Positions 36,852 through 49,734 are shown, counted from the first letter of the stretch. The stretch is DNA of 64,000 nucleotides from Mytilus edulis (GCF_963676685.1 NC_092345.1:75691960-75755959); one strand, 5' to 3'. Notes: generated by a model not told the origin, from the sequence alone. Made by a program: numbers and translations.

Positions 36852-37436
36852 TGGCATTATTCGTTGATTCTTGCTAGAGTTAGTGTGTGAATGATAAACT
36901 ATCTCATTCAGAAATTCATTGTAGCAAGAATGAAATTTACACTCAAAAAGTTGAACATAAAACATCAGAAGTTTCAGTGAGAAAATACGGGAATACAAAA
37001 GTCAAGTGTATTGAAATTAGCACTTAATAACTTTGGTGCCTGAAGTACTTTTATCTATGAATTTACCTTCATTATAGGTACGCTCAAACACATACAAATG
37101 AAAGCCAATGACGTAAATATCGGAATACGTGAGTAGCTATAAAACCGATGCCTTAAAAGAATGGCAAAACACTTGAGTATTGTTTACCAACGTTAATTTT
37201 GCCTGATGGGGTTGCAAGCGTTTTTGAAGAGAATGATAATCTCAATCTAAACTGAAGGGGCATACTGGACAATGGCTGACAGAAGTTCAACAATTTGTCA
37301 ATCAGAAAGAGAAGGCATGCAATTGAATGCCGATAAAACTAAGTGATGTATCAGCAAAACATTATAAACAAGCAGTTAACTAAATATGCTCAACCTTTCC
37401 AAAAGGATTTGAAGTGCAGTATCACAAATTATATTG
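36852..37436. other. Non-coding; possible RT-like scrap
   Basis: No gene. At 37310-37345 a short translation, MQLNADKTK, resembles a segment that follows the catalytic box in LINE reverse transcriptases. It is too short and too broken to assign. Confidence 0.35.
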
Positions 37437-37790
37437 TATATCGGATTTGTTCCTTATGTCGTAACTACGATCATTTCCCCCTACGAATGTGACCTACCGA
37501 ATTAGACTATTTACCATGTTTGTAATAACATGAGCAACACGACGGGTGCAACATGTGGATCAGGATCTACTTACCCTTCCGGAGCACCCTAGATCATCCC
37601 CAGTTTTTGGTGGTGTTCGTGTTGCTTAGTCTTTAGTTTTCTATGTTGTATCTTTTGTACTATTATTTGCCACAGTCTGTTTGTCTTTTTTTTTTTTTTT
37701 TAGCCATTGCGTTGTCAGTTTATTTTACGATTTATGAGTTTGACTGTCCCTCTGGTATCTTTCGCCCCTCTTTTAAAGGCAGTTGTGTTT
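37437..37790 (+). mobile_element. Penelope-like element 3' fragment
   Basis: Matches the end of the intronic PLE by eye: GGATTTGTTCCTTATGTCGT, CTACCGAATTAGACTATTTA, ACACGACGGGTGCAACATGT and CTTCCGGAGCACC. Only the last part of the coding region and the 3' UTR remain. Confidence 0.8.
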
Positions 37791-38269
37791 TCGTGCTTCT
37801 TGATAAGCAACTGATTACTGTACGCAACTGTGTGTATGTGCAAGAATAATTTACAGTGAATAAAATCGGTGCACAAACCAGTATAATTTCGCCTATAATC
37901 AATTGTTCAAGATACTGATATAAAGGATATCACATAGCCTGGCGTACCCACCACCAATTTACAACGCAACGGCAGTTGGTCTTATCCAATATGAGCTGAG
38001 GACGCTATCCCCACTGGGTGCTCAATTAAAAAAACTTGAGGCACTAGTATAGCTATCTATTTTTATTTATATTTCTTAAAATTGGTTTCAATGCGGCTTA
38101 AAAAGAAATCGACTTCGTTCTGATTGTCGTTCAGAGGGAACTATGAAAGGAAATTAAATTTACCATAAAACAGTTCCACTCAGTCTAACAGATTATTGGT
38201 TATATTCGGATCTCCTTGATTAAACAGACACGCGATATTGTTAATTCTGACTAAATAGTACTATTTATG

Positions 38270-38500
38270 TCTCATGCCTGTCATATGTGTTTTCGTAAAT
38301 TGTTTTGTTATGAATTAGGCCGTTAGTTCTCTCGTTTTGATTGTTTCAAATTTTTATGTCGGGATATTTTATAACCAACTTTACGGTCATGGTTTTCTTA
38401 TTGTTGAAAGCCGAATAGTTACATATGATTGTTTGCATCCACTTCATTTAGACCTGTGGTTGATAGTTGTCTTATTGGCAATCATATCACATCTTTTATT
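38270..38500 (+). repeat. Family C dispersed repeat
   Basis: Diverged full-length-looking copy (AATTAGGCCGTTAGTTCTCT at the start; TTGTCTTATTGGCAATCATA and CACATCTTTT at the end). Other copies are at 10384-10600 and, reversed, at 38990-39110, 40260-40450, 51302-51345 and 58528-58640. Confidence 0.7.
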
Positions 38501-38557
38501 ATGTTGAATTTATTATACACTTGTTTGTTGGGTCTCACATTATTCTGTTCTGATTGC

Positions 38558-38950
38558 AGTGGCGTAGAAGGCGGGTGCAAGATAGTAATTGTCCCCTCAC
38601 TTTCAGGGATTTTCTGTGTTTGCCTCCACCCATCCCATTTTTGGCAAACAAAATAATTGCCAAAATAAAAAAAAAGACAATAGTAGAGGACACAATATAT
38701 ATAACTACTATTCTTTCAGACTGCAATTTTTATTTGTTCGCTTTGTCACTTTCAGACAGACACTTCCACTGAAAGAAGAAAAAGAAATTACGTTGAATTT
38801 TTTATTATTATTTACTTATATTAATCACTGTAATCCCACACACGCGCGGCATAGTAAAATCAGTTCCCGGCATGTTATCATCAGTATGTTGATGGAGTGC
38901 TGAATTATAAAGAAGGGGGTTGTCCTCTTTTTTAGTCTACTATGCCACTA
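38558..38950. mobile_element. Possible hAT-like MITE, ~0.4 kb
   Basis: The left end CAGTGGCGTAGAAGG resembles a hAT terminus, and the right end CTACTATGCCACTA is an imperfect complement. I see no clear target duplication, so the call is tentative. Short overlapping frames at 38429-38903 are not supported as genes. Confidence 0.35.
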
Positions 38951-38989
38951 AGTGCCGCTTAAGACCCTACTTTCTAAACTGTATACATA

Positions 38990-39110
38990 TTAGACGATGT
39001 GGTATTAATGCCAAGACCAGAGACCAGATGACGTAGAAGTTATAACAACTGTATATCATATTAGCCTTCAACTATGAGCAAAAAACATACCGCATAGGAA
39101 GCTTTTATGG
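38990..39110 (-). repeat. Family C repeat, reversed
   Basis: GATGTGGTATTAATGCCAAG ... TTAGCCTTCAACTATGAGCA ... ATACCGCATAGG. This is a diverged reverse copy of family C. Confidence 0.6.
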
Positions 39111-39759
39111 ACCCAAAATTTATCTATGTTCTTTAAAATTATTTTCATGAATATTTATTGATGAAATTAATACATAACAAGCGATAACGAATGTTATTTT
39201 GCAGTTGGTAATATCCACGTAATTATACGAAATACGTTCGGTACGTTATGATCAGTCAAAATGCAAACTCAAGGTCGCCCGCTGCAAAAAGGTGGCATTC
39301 GGCGTACACAATAGGTCCACTATTCCTAACGTTCGTCTACAAAGCGAACTAAAATATTATTCAGACCAAAATAGTATGATGTGAATTTCATTTCATATCA
39401 TGTCTAATAAATGTCAATTTTTTTCACAGATTTATATCAAACGGGAATTTTAACGACTGCAATAGGTAAACTAACAATAATATTTATCGAAAGCATCCTA
39501 TTAATTACGCCAATGCTTGTTTGGAAACTTATGTTGGTGTGTCATATACAGAATAGAGAAAATGTTCACAATTTAGGCGTGCTGTCTTTTGTCAATCTCA
39601 TATAGAGGAGAAAAAATGTATGATAAAAAGTTAAAGTTGGGTTTCAAAATTTTCGTATTGTGTAAGGATAAAGCACAAACTAGATCAAATCAAATAAGGG
39701 AACAGAAAATGTAAAACTTTTAAATCATATAAAAAGATTTCTTTTTCATGAAAAGTTGT
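39111..39759. other. Spacer, no gene recognised
   Basis: AT-rich. The 64-codon frame at 39411-39605 has no domain, splice partner or promoter context. Confidence 0.5.
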
Positions 39760-39995
39760 TAGAAATTGAAATCGAAAACAAAGCTATTGCTTAATAACAT
39801 ACTACAGATATATACATATGTAGATAGAAATAATGTTGACTGCCAATTTCTTATAGATTGTTTGTATTGTATTATGAAAAAAATTATTGATGTTGTAATG
39901 TTTATGCCCTTTGGGGCCCATAATTGGAAAATAAAGTATCTTATCTTATCTTATCTTATCTTATCTTATCTTATAGATGTTGGTATATTTGCAAA
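39760..39995 (+). mobile_element. LINE-type 3' end with (TATCT)n tail
   Basis: GCCCTTTGGGGCCCATAATTGG followed by AAAATAAAG and then about eight TATCT units (39935-39975). An AATAAAG followed by a pentamer tail matches the 3' ends of non-LTR elements seen elsewhere in the window. Only the 3' UTR remains. Confidence 0.6.
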
Positions 39996-40259
39996 TTAGT
40001 TTTAAATTTTAAATATTTTCGCCTCAATCATAACAGAAGAGACATTTAAGTATAAATTGTCGAAATGTGCAGCTGGTCAGTCCGTGAAAGCTTTAATTTA
40101 TACGGTTTTTTTTTATTTTTAGAGGAAAAGACGGAGTTTTTATTTCTTTTCATTTTCATGAGTGTTTAGTTTTTTCCCTTCTTCAGATACCGTTTTACTT
40201 GGGTTTCAGTTACATTATAATTGGTTATTCATATGTGACACAAATCTCTAACAAAAAAA

Positions 40260-40450
40260 ACAAAGAAGATGTGGTATGATTGCCACTGAGAAAACTATTC
40301 ATTAACCTTTTGACACAGTACACCTTACCGCCTTCAACAATTAGCAAAGCCCATACCGCATAGTGTAAGTCAGCATAGAAAGCAGGCTTCTGCAGCAAAT
40401 ATATGAGCGCTACTCGTTCCGAGAGTCCAGCAATAGTCTAGACGATGAAT
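40260..40450 (-). repeat. Family C repeat, reversed
   Basis: AAAGAAGATGTGGTATGATT, GCCACTGAGAAAACTATTCA, CAATTAGCAAAGCCCATACC. Reverse copy of the same short dispersed family. Confidence 0.7.
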
Positions 40451-41600
40451 GGAAGATAAAACATGCATGATACAATAGTTAAACAATAAAAACAAGAACT
40501 ATATTTAAGAAAATATAAACGACGCCTTACGAAATATGAGTATCCTATTTATTTACGTTAGACATTCACATGACCAAAATCTATAATTTGTTCTCAAGCA
40601 GTCACTTAACCATGAAAATGAGGTCAAGGATACTGGATATATGATAGACGAAAACTTCGAAACATAAAGAATATGCAAACAAGATATGAAGCATTCAAGT
40701 AGTCTACCTTTTCAAATATAAAGTATACAGCTTAAGGGAAATTGTTTACATAGCCGCGCGCCGATTAGTAATCTCTTTATCTTAGTTTATACATGTTTTA
40801 TTTTCCCTATATCTCGTATCTAGCGACGAAATTTACACGCGAGAAAATATTGATTCGTAATGCTCACAACCAATTGAGGTTATATATAATTTGGTTTGGG
40901 GCTTAATAACGATTAATCGAAGCAATTTTTACATCAGCATGCAGTTCAACCACATCATACTTGCTAATATTTTGCAACTTTATAACATTTTCTCTACAAG
41001 TTAAGTTTTTTGTAAAATTTGTCTTGGCATCTATGGAAGTTAAAGTTGATTTATGCTTCAGTATACATGTAACTTAACCTCAATCAATTACATGCAGCGA
41101 GTCGAGGCACGTACAGACCTTTATCAGAGTTAAATTAATAATGTGTTATTGGTTAGTAATGCAATATCACATTGGTACCTACATTTCACAGTTATTTTTT
41201 TGTCATGCCTGAAAGCTGTACCTAACTTACTCCTTCCAGATGATTGGATAATTGTTTTCTGGATATTGTTTTCAAAATACAGAAATTCAAATCGTTGCAA
41301 ATACCAGACCAATCTTTCAATCTTTCTTAAGTAATTATTGGGATGTACCTTCAAGATCATACATTTTAGCACCTACTCAAACTATTTTTTTTTTTTTTTA
41401 TCTTAAATCAAAAACATGCATAATATGTATTCGCTCACTCCTATATTTTGTGTTCAAATAAGTGTAAACCAAAGAAAATCTTCAAATTAAGACATCAATA
41501 CATTGAGGGCTGTTTCTTTCATTGAAGCTTTTAAACCATGGTTTTAGAAGTAAAGCTAAAGTCATCCTTTTTCAAAGTTTTACGAACGTTATGATAAGTT
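40451..41600. other. Non-coding spacer
   Basis: No gene recognised. Overlapping short frames on both strands at 41130-41461 have no domain or conserved motif. Confidence 0.5.
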
Positions 41601-42462
41601 AGCTCGGGAGAGATCCGTTTGCGCCAAAAATTCGTCCTTTTGCGCCACAACTTTTTTTCTCCAATGCTACGTTTGCGCCACATGTTTTAAAATTACATGG
41701 TATCATTTGCGCCAAAAATTAAATATACGATTGCGCCTATCAGAAGGAAAATGACTTTCCTACTCCTTTATACGGACTTGGTACCAGCAGTTTACACGGC
41801 AAATGTTTCCTTTTCTGAAATATATCTTCTTCTTACTGCTACTGCATGGGTACTCTCCAATTTAATGTATGTAGTAGCTTGTAACTCCACTTTAAAGTCC
41901 ATACGCATAGTTGGAACAATTAAAGCACTGTGTCATCAACATATACAAGACAAGACAAATACTTTATTAAAGTCTCACCACTTGTTACATATAAAATATA
42001 CAGCTTTTTAAAACACAAGTTAACAACAAGAGCCACTCTATAAAGAGTTATGAGAGACTATAAAACATATGTGGCTAAAACATAATCAGCCGAAAAGCTT
42101 TCATACATTTAAATTAGTTTAGACATTAACATGCAACAACTCATTGCAAGCTTTTCTTTTCTATTGGCATAAATTTATTAAATATTCAGCAAAGCAATAA
42201 GTTTATTCTCTCTCTGTACATTGACTGTCTAATGCATTTTTAGTCATTTCTCTCCAGATGATCATCTTCATGGTTAAATACCTCCGAGCATATGATACTT
42301 TTTAAGCCAAAAATAAGAATAAATATATATTAATCATTTATATTTCTGATAAATGCGTGTACAGGTAAATTGGCGCAATTGATACATTTGGAAAACAAAA
42401 TTTGGCGCAAATGATACCCCTGAAAAACAGTAATTGGCGCAAAAGGACGGCTGCCGTTAGCT
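41601..42462. mobile_element. ~0.86-kb element with terminal TTTGCGCCA motif arrays
   Basis: The left end carries TTTGCGCCA-type words at 41618, 41638, 41669, 41706 and 41730. The right end carries the complement TGGCGCAA at about 42370, 42402 and 42434. GTATCATTTGCGCCAAA appears in both arms, and CGTCCTTTTGCGCCA faces TGGCGCAAAAGGACG. The exact ends are uncertain (AGCT at 41601 and 42462). The interior has no transposase and includes a reversed LINE-like 3' end (ACAAATACTTTATTAAAGTC, 41940-42000). The terminal motif arrays resemble transposase-binding arrays of non-autonomous DNA transposons. Confidence 0.65.
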
Positions 42463-42859
42463 TAACTTGGTTGACTGTTTTTGGAATACATGTGTCACAG
42501 ATATACCACGGATATGTACCAATTGTCGTATCCAAAATCTCTGCCTAATTTTGTCAATTGTGAAAGTATAGTCGGGTAGAATGGCGTTCCGACTGTATGG
42601 AAATCAAGAAGGAATTTTTCGCTCCTTAAACTATTATTTTAGCAGAACTGCAAGACCGAACAACAAATTCCAAACTAGATGTAATGTAAGCTACAAACCA
42701 TTACAATATATAAGCACAAGCAATTCTCAGAAGCAATTAAAGGATTAAGCAGATTAACAGATGCCAAATAGAAATAAGAATGGATTAAAAGAATAATTAG
42801 TGTCAGACACGTATATGCAAATTATAGTCCTAACTGTCACAGAGAATAAATAATTAAAT

Positions 42860-45800
42860 TAATAGAGTATATATATATATCTTTATTCTCATCACCAAAT
42901 ACATAGGTACAGAGAAGACATGCATGTTTAAAACAATATATTAACTACATAAACATAAATATACAATATATACAACAACAACAAAGGCAAAAATAACTTA
43001 TTCAGGTGGACACACTCGCTTGTTTATAATTCGTATAAACTTACATAAATTAATGAGATCTGTCCTATTTGTAGACGACATAATTTCAGTAAATACTACA
43101 ATATTTGGCCTTATACTAAAATTTCGATTTATAATTTATTTCTCTCTTCTCTAAAATGTGAACAATTAATATATAATGTAATGAAATTCATCTCCAATAT
43201 CTAGCTTACATAAATTACACTTTCTTTTTTCCCTTTCTATATTATACCATCTTCCAAGTTCGGCTGGAAGTTTATGGTTACATATTCTAAATTTACATAA
43301 TGTCAAAAAATCTTTTTCGTCTAAAATATTAAAATATTCTTCAAAACACAATTATACATTCTTAAAAATACGATAATTCAAGGCTTTGGAACAGTTTTGA
43401 ATAGTCTCGTTCCATGTTTGTTTGAATTGATCACACAATCTTACTTTGATATTATATTTCAACCATACATCATTTAATAAGAGCTGTGTGTTCCAGATAT
43501 AAGAAAATCCACATTCATTGAATATATTTGTAGGACTCTAAAGTGCGATGGGGACGCTAAAGTACGATGGTCTCGCTAAAGTGTGATGGTATACGCTAAA
43601 GTGCGATGCTTCCATACGCTAAAAGTGCGATGGTACGCAAAAGTATAGACGTTAAAAACGTAGTTGGATTATGACGTTGACAGTGGTTTATATAAATTAT
43701 AAATACAAACTAAAAATGAACAAGCCGGAAGATAGATTAGGAATATTTGATTAACAAATTTTACACCAAATATCCATGACGTACTAGTAATTGGTTTAAT
43801 TTAACCGTGTTCTTCGTCGGCTGAATCACAAGTTTTTTTTTCGAGTGCTGGAAGAAAGGACTACAGTCGACCATTTTACTATATAAATACAAAACAGTAT
43901 ACGCATACTTATCCTGCTTCTATTTGAAGCAAACGGATACATTCGAATCATTATTTATGTGACAGTTTACTTTGTGATCCCCGTTAAAATTCCTTCGATT
44001 TTAATGAAAAGTAACGTCGGTAAAATAAAAATACATGTTTCATGCGTGAATTATAAATTGTCTGCTAAGACATTAGTTCGTACTGTACATTGTAGGATAA
44101 TAAAACATGTATTTGTACTCGCTACGTAAAAAGGAGAAAGCTTGGCGAACATTGCATTTCTCTCGCATTTAGCCTGATTAAAGCTTATACAAATAAATGT
44201 TGCATATTCCGACAATGAACGTGCGAGTTTTGTATTTTTTATTTTCAATGACAAATGTAAGATAGGTTGTAACATTAGTGTGAACGGCAATCTACACCAA
44301 TTATCCAAATATTCAATACGTTTCGAATTCGAATTGAACTTGTTAAAAATTCATTTTACATGAAAAATAATATTTTGCAAAACATAAGTTACCTTAATAG
44401 CAATTAGTACATGGTCAGACTTGTTAATTTAGAAACAATCATTTCAGACTACCGGTAAATTGTAAAGCCTATCACATATGTTAAACCATAGCATATTAGC
44501 TTTTACAAAAAGACTTTTTAAACCTAGATGTTTTGATACTTAGAATTTTATCCTTTGGACCATCGCACTTTAGCGTGAGACACCATCGTACTTTACCGAA
44601 CAGACAACCAGCGCTCTTTAGCGTGAGACACCATCGTACTTTAGCGAACAAACAACCATCGCACTTTAGCGTGAGACACCGTCGTACTTTAGCGTAGACC
44701 ATCGCACTTTAGCGTGACCATCGCACTTTAGAGTCCTACATATTTTTAACACTTATTAATCATTTAAAATCTATGTGTTTAGTACAATACAAGTGGTATA
44801 GTAGCTTATAAATAATACATGAATACTTTGACTGCTTTCCAATAATTAATTTTGACCAGTAGGATATCATCCTTAATTTTACATCAATAGACAGTGGAAA
44901 ACGTCCTAGCTCACCGTATATCATACAGTTTGGAGTGGAAGATTTCAGATTTAGGAGCAACTTACAAAATTTTAAATGAACCTTTTCGACAATATCACAG
45001 TTGCTGAATCCCCATATTTCTGATCCATATAAAAGAACAGGTTTTACTACTCTATCAAAAAGATCTAACTGGCAAGAAACTGATAGGCTATGAAATTTCC
45101 CCCTTTTTAGTATCTCATACATCGCTTTTGTCCCTTTTTCAACTTGTGATTTAATCGCCTTTTTATTTTCCCGTTTTTGTCAATAAGATACCCAAATAAC
45201 TAAACTCTTGAACGATTTCTATTTCTTGATCATCTAAAACAAAGTGTAAATTGTCCGGTAATCTTCCATATGAAAAACATATATATTTTGGTTTTGGATA
45301 CATTTACTTTTAATTTCCAGTAGTTACAGTATTCATTTAAAAAATCTAACTGTATTTGAAGATCTTGTGGTGTTTCAGACATCAAAACAGTATCATCAGC
45401 ATATAAAAATAAAATGATATTGAGAAATACATCAACATGATCAAGTTCATGTTCTAATTCTTCTGTAACTGTGAAAAGGCCCTTACAGTTTTTTGTTTGT
45501 AAAAAAATTTCCAAGTCATTTAAAAAAAACTGCAAACAAAAAAGGGGACATATTTTCCCCTTGCCTTACGGGCCATTATTACACGGAAAATAATCAGACT
45601 TGCTGTTATTAAAAATAATATTTGATTTAATATCTTTGTACATACTTTGAATCACATTTAACATTTCCCATTAACATTGTTTAACAGTAGTTTATGCCAA
45701 AGTCCATCCCTCCAAATTTTGTCAAAAGCCTTTTCAAAGTCTATAAATGCACAATACAGTTTTTTCTTTCTTTTCTTCAGAAGTTCAAACAAAAAATGTA

Positions 45801-45940
45801 ATATAAATAAATTATCCATAGTGCTATAGCCTTGCCTAAAGCCACATTGTGTTTCATGTAAAATTAGGAAACTCGAGTCGTCAGAATATTTGTTCAAACG
45901 CGCGGTTAGAGTATTTTTTATGCATTTAAGAACTTTTGTC
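42860..45940 (-). mobile_element. 5'-truncated LINE, split by a 1.2-kb DNA element
   Basis: On the minus strand: an RT fragment with LYCAFIDFEKAFDKIW (catalytic Asp; 45897-45658), a RQGENMSPF-like segment (about 45570) followed by a frameshift in a T run, FLYADDTVLMSE (about 45400), and a C-terminal domain (45122-44760, with YGSEIWGF and PNCMIYGELGRFPLS). After the interruption at 44739-43530 it continues with NECGFSYIWN and the segment KLPAELGRWYNIEREKRKCNLC (43351-43166). It ends in an AATAAAG-TATATATA tail near 42870. It is of the same family as 5040-7803 but clearly diverged. Dead copy. Confidence 0.92.
43530..44739. mobile_element. 1,210-bp TIR element with CTAAAGTGCGATGG motif arrays, inserted in the LINE
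   Basis: Perfect inverted ends: GTAGGACTCTAAAGTGCGAT at 43530-43549, with its complement ending at 44739. Just inside, both ends hold an array of the motif CTAAAGTGCGATGG or close variants: five at the left (to about 43640) and about eight at the right (from about 44565), in opposite orientation. ATATTT flanks both sides (43524-43529 and 44740-44745). Removing the element and one ATATTT restores an in-frame LINE reading KNIFNECGF across the junction, parallel to the intact LINE at 5700. This fixes both borders. The interior has no transposase. The superfamily is unassigned. Confidence 0.88.
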
Positions 45941-46114
45941 CAAGATTATGACACATAATCCGTGTAAAACACTTATGCCTAAATTTCAACAAAGTCCAGA
46001 ATAATATAATAAATGCAAAACATGACCATACATTAAAACAATTGAATGAATAAAATATTGTTTAAAAACGAATTTCACAGTCCGGTCATAAAATCAACAA
46101 AATAAGTCTACTTA
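45941..46114. other. Short spacer
   Basis: Non-coding sequence between the LINE truncation point and the next retroelement fragment. Confidence 0.4.
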
Positions 46115-46335
46115 CGATTATCAGCAGCACGTCGGGTGCCACAAGAGCAACAATATATGTTTACTCTTGACTTCCGGAGCACCCGAGATCACCCTGCTTT
46201 TCTGGTGTGATGCTCAGTCTTTTGATTTTTAAGTAGTGTTCTGTAAAATATCTATTTGTCTTTTCGTCATTTTTCGTTCATTTAATTTGTTTTTTGCATT
46301 TTTCCCCGTCTTTCTTTGACTCATGAATGTGTTTT
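46115..46335 (+). mobile_element. Penelope-like element 3' fragment
   Basis: AGCAGCACGTCGGGTGCCAC, then CTTCCGGAGCACCCGAGATC and the T-rich 3' UTR (TCTATTTGTCTTTTCGTC). It is the third copy of the PLE 3' end in the window, with the coding part lost. Confidence 0.75.
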
Positions 46336-48439
46336 GACCATCCCTTTGTTATCTACCGCTTTCTGTTTTTCCCATCTAAACTTTTACTATGTAAACAATC
46401 TCAAATATGTCATATTTGATTCATCAAATATAAAGCTCAATTTAGATGTAATTAGACCTTTAAAATTAGAGCTCTTTCTAAGAGGAACAATTTTGCGATA
46501 AGAGTTGGCTTGTTTGTAGTATCAGTGAAAGTCTTGATATTTAAGTGTATTTATTCAGATCCTATTTTTAGAATGAAATAAGAATAGCGGGTGGATTTAA
46601 CTTATTCAAACAGTGTGTGTGTATAAGAGCAATGAGATTTTTAAAGATTATATGTTCAAGTACTAATTATTATAGGTGAACATTCTGGCTTTAAATCACT
46701 TACGGGTTGAATTTAAAAAATAAAAGGTAGGTAAATATTATCTAAAAAAATCTATTATTATTACTATTTGACTAATTGAAAACAGATTTAGAAATAGGTA
46801 ACGTTTAATCCTAATCGGATCAAATTTATCGACCCTGATCACCGCATACTTTCTCATGGAAGAAACACCAAACTTATATGGTAGTGTAGTTTAATTCCAT
46901 CACGGATATTGAACTTATTTATTAACGATTTTTTTCAGTATACCTGCTAGTTGATTAATTTTTTAAGACACAACACAGGTAACATGTGTATTTTCCTTCG
47001 TTTCTGTTTTTGATTACCGGTATGTTTATTTGTTTAGCGTTACTATGTAATTGTTGTCACTGAACAAAACTCTATCGAACAATAATGCATGTTGTAAAAT
47101 TATTGTTTCTAGAGATTAAACCAGACTAAGCTGTCTAATCCACCATAGTGCTGTCTAATCCATCATAGTACTGTTTGTAGTCTATATAGATTATGACTTG
47201 TGTGTATATTAAACATTTTTTTACGCACACATTTTGATTTTGTTTGTATTTATTTACAATTGAAAAATTTGACCTGATTTGACATGTTTAACCTTTTGAA
47301 AAAAAACAGGAGATAATCACAGTATTCTGTTCAAATCGATACCTCTGACCTATCGTATTTCATGATTATTGTCCATTTAATTCATAAATAATCATAAATA
47401 TAGAATAACGCCATTTAATTTACTTGTATATACATGAAAGTTGAAATTGAAAGGAAATTATATGTGTTCTACTTGGTTTGCATACCAAAACAAAACGAAC
47501 TGTGATTGGATAAACATATTTCGAAATAATTTGCATCAACAGTGTGAGTATGAGTTCATTTTAATTTAGAGTGAAACAAAAAATGAACCATAGATTTTCT
47601 TTAAGCAAATACACATACATTCGTACATCTTATATCGTAATCATCTTACAGAGAGAACTGTTTGTTCCTCAAATGACACTTTTTTTCATAGTTGAAATAT
47701 AAGGTTTCAAGACAATTACACTGAACGTTAAAAAGCAACCAACAATCAATCAATCAAGACAATTACACGAGATTGTGGTCCTTCAACCACCTTTAAATTT
47801 GATTGTTTATAAACACAAATGACGATGACAACGCATGAATTCCATCAAAATACGCACATGCTTTATTTAAAAAAAAGAAACTTTTAACATGCAGACGAGA
47901 ACAGTATGCTTTTTAAAAGAACTAATTTATATTGACAAATGCTTCTAAATCAATATATATATATATTTAAATACTCCTCGTGCGTTTATTAGTCGACACA
48001 CTTTAATAAACTAGGATTAAAAGCCAACTCATTTACTACAGGATTTAATTTATCTTTTTATTAAATTCTAAAGAGTATTGATGTTTAACAGGGCCGACTG
48101 GGGTAAATACTGTAACGCACAAAATAAATAATCCGAATGTCCTCTGCATGATATCATCCGTATCTTTTATTACAATTCTCAACTGAAACATCTATTATTT
48201 TTTCTTTCAATTTCAACTCCTTAGTAAAAACATTTTATAATTTTGGTTTTAATGGCGTAAGAATAAACATAAGTATTTTTTCACCTACGTACAGAGTTAA
48301 TTACTGCATTTTATGTTGCAGAATAACCTTTTTCATTCTGTCTTTGGTTAAATTATTTCTTTTCAGTTCTTACGAAACCATGTATTCATTTCAAAATCCT
48401 CTTGTCCCCTGCATCGAAAATCAAATGGCTTTTAAGATA
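46336..48439. other. AT-rich intergenic DNA
   Basis: No gene seen. Minor items: a 23-bp word containing GTGCTGTCTAATCCA repeated near 47130-47170; a fragment of the GCAACCAACAATCAATCAAT family at 47733-47760 that is inserted in family A at 33363; and TA-rich microsatellites near 47960. Confidence 0.5.
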
Positions 48440-49074
48440 TATGATGAAAGGAAATGCAAAGTATTGGTAAATCGTCACCAAAGGGCAATAACGCTAATAA
48501 GAAGTCGACTGACGATTTCTACCATGTTTGACTTATTTTTAGAGTCTTGCTGCTCATTTTTGCAGTTTAATTTTTCTCTCTATCTATTATAATGTTCAAG
48601 ACAATAGTCAAAGATGAAAAAAGGTAAAACTTGTCATTTAAGGGCAATAACTCCTATAAAATAGCGTCTGTCAGTTTTGAGGTAACGAACATTTTGAACA
48701 TTTCTGCTCTGGTGAAATTTTCGGTATTTATAACGGTTTTTAAAATAATAGCCAACCATGCATTTTACCCTTATGTTTTATTCTAAGACATGTCGGTCAT
48801 CTTGGTTGGCAGGCGGGGTTTTCGGACCCATTTTTATGAACTAGATTCCCAAATGATGATTGTGGCCAAGATTGGTTTTTGGCAATGCTCTTCAACTTTG
48901 TACTTGTTTGGCTTTATAAATATTTTGATATGATGAGTCACGTCTGGCGTACTAAATTATAATCCTGGTACCTTTGATAACTATTGGTCCAGTGGTTTCA
49001 GAGGATTTTTTGTGTGTAAAAGTTTACAGACGACGACGGACGACGGACGCCAAGTGATGTGGGCTAGGTGAGAT
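48440..49074 (-). repeat. Family F fragment, reversed, with a family D scrap
   Basis: AAGGGCAATAACTCCTATAA, ATTCTAAGACATGTCGGTCA and the end GACGGACGCCAAGTGATGTG followed by GGCTAGGTGAG, which is the complement of the family F left end. 48925-48975 (CGTCTGGCGTACTAAATTAT) belongs to family D. Confidence 0.65.
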
Positions 49075-49734
49075 AAAAAGGAATTTCAAAATCCAGAAAA
49101 GTTTTTTAGAACATAAAATGCATTTAGATCTAAATATAATTCTCTAGTTCCTGCCATATCTTAACACTTTCACAGGTGCACATGTTTGTCTGTTATCAGA
49201 TTAAATTGTGTGCTAAAGGTATATGATGAACCTTTAGTTCAAATAAAGAGTTAGTCACTATATGTCAAAACTATACCCTATCCTGACTTGTGCTAAAAAA
49301 GAAAAAAGATCGATACAGTGATTGGTTGTTGATTGCGCAAGGTCCCGGCATAAAATTTGAAATATTTATACGAAATCACAACGTATGTCAATTTTCTATA
49401 CAAAGGGTTATGGAAGTAGTTTTGGTAATAATTCTAGCGAACCAATCTTATTCAAGTATTTGCAGATATGATAATTATATTAAGATCATCCAGTTCCTAT
49501 GTGTCCTTTTTAAATACAGAAGTTCAAAATATCCAGGCACACTGAACATACAAATAAGGAAAATTTCGCTGAATGTATATACTAGTTGTATTATCAAGAT
49601 GTACCATTTCTTAATATCACAATAATAGCCAACCAATACAAGACAGATTTTTTTATCTTGAGAGTTGAAAGCTAACATCTAATCGTTTTTCTCGTTTTTT
49701 TAAAGGTTTAACCGTGTACACGGGTTGAGGCAAT

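Noticed and set aside
38429..38903. Three overlapping frames of 72-104 codons
   Set aside because: They span the end of a family C repeat and a hAT-like MITE, with no domain.
49290..49625. 111-codon plus-strand frame upstream of ceramide synthase gene 2
   Set aside because: AT-biased composition, no domain, no conserved context. Probably chance.
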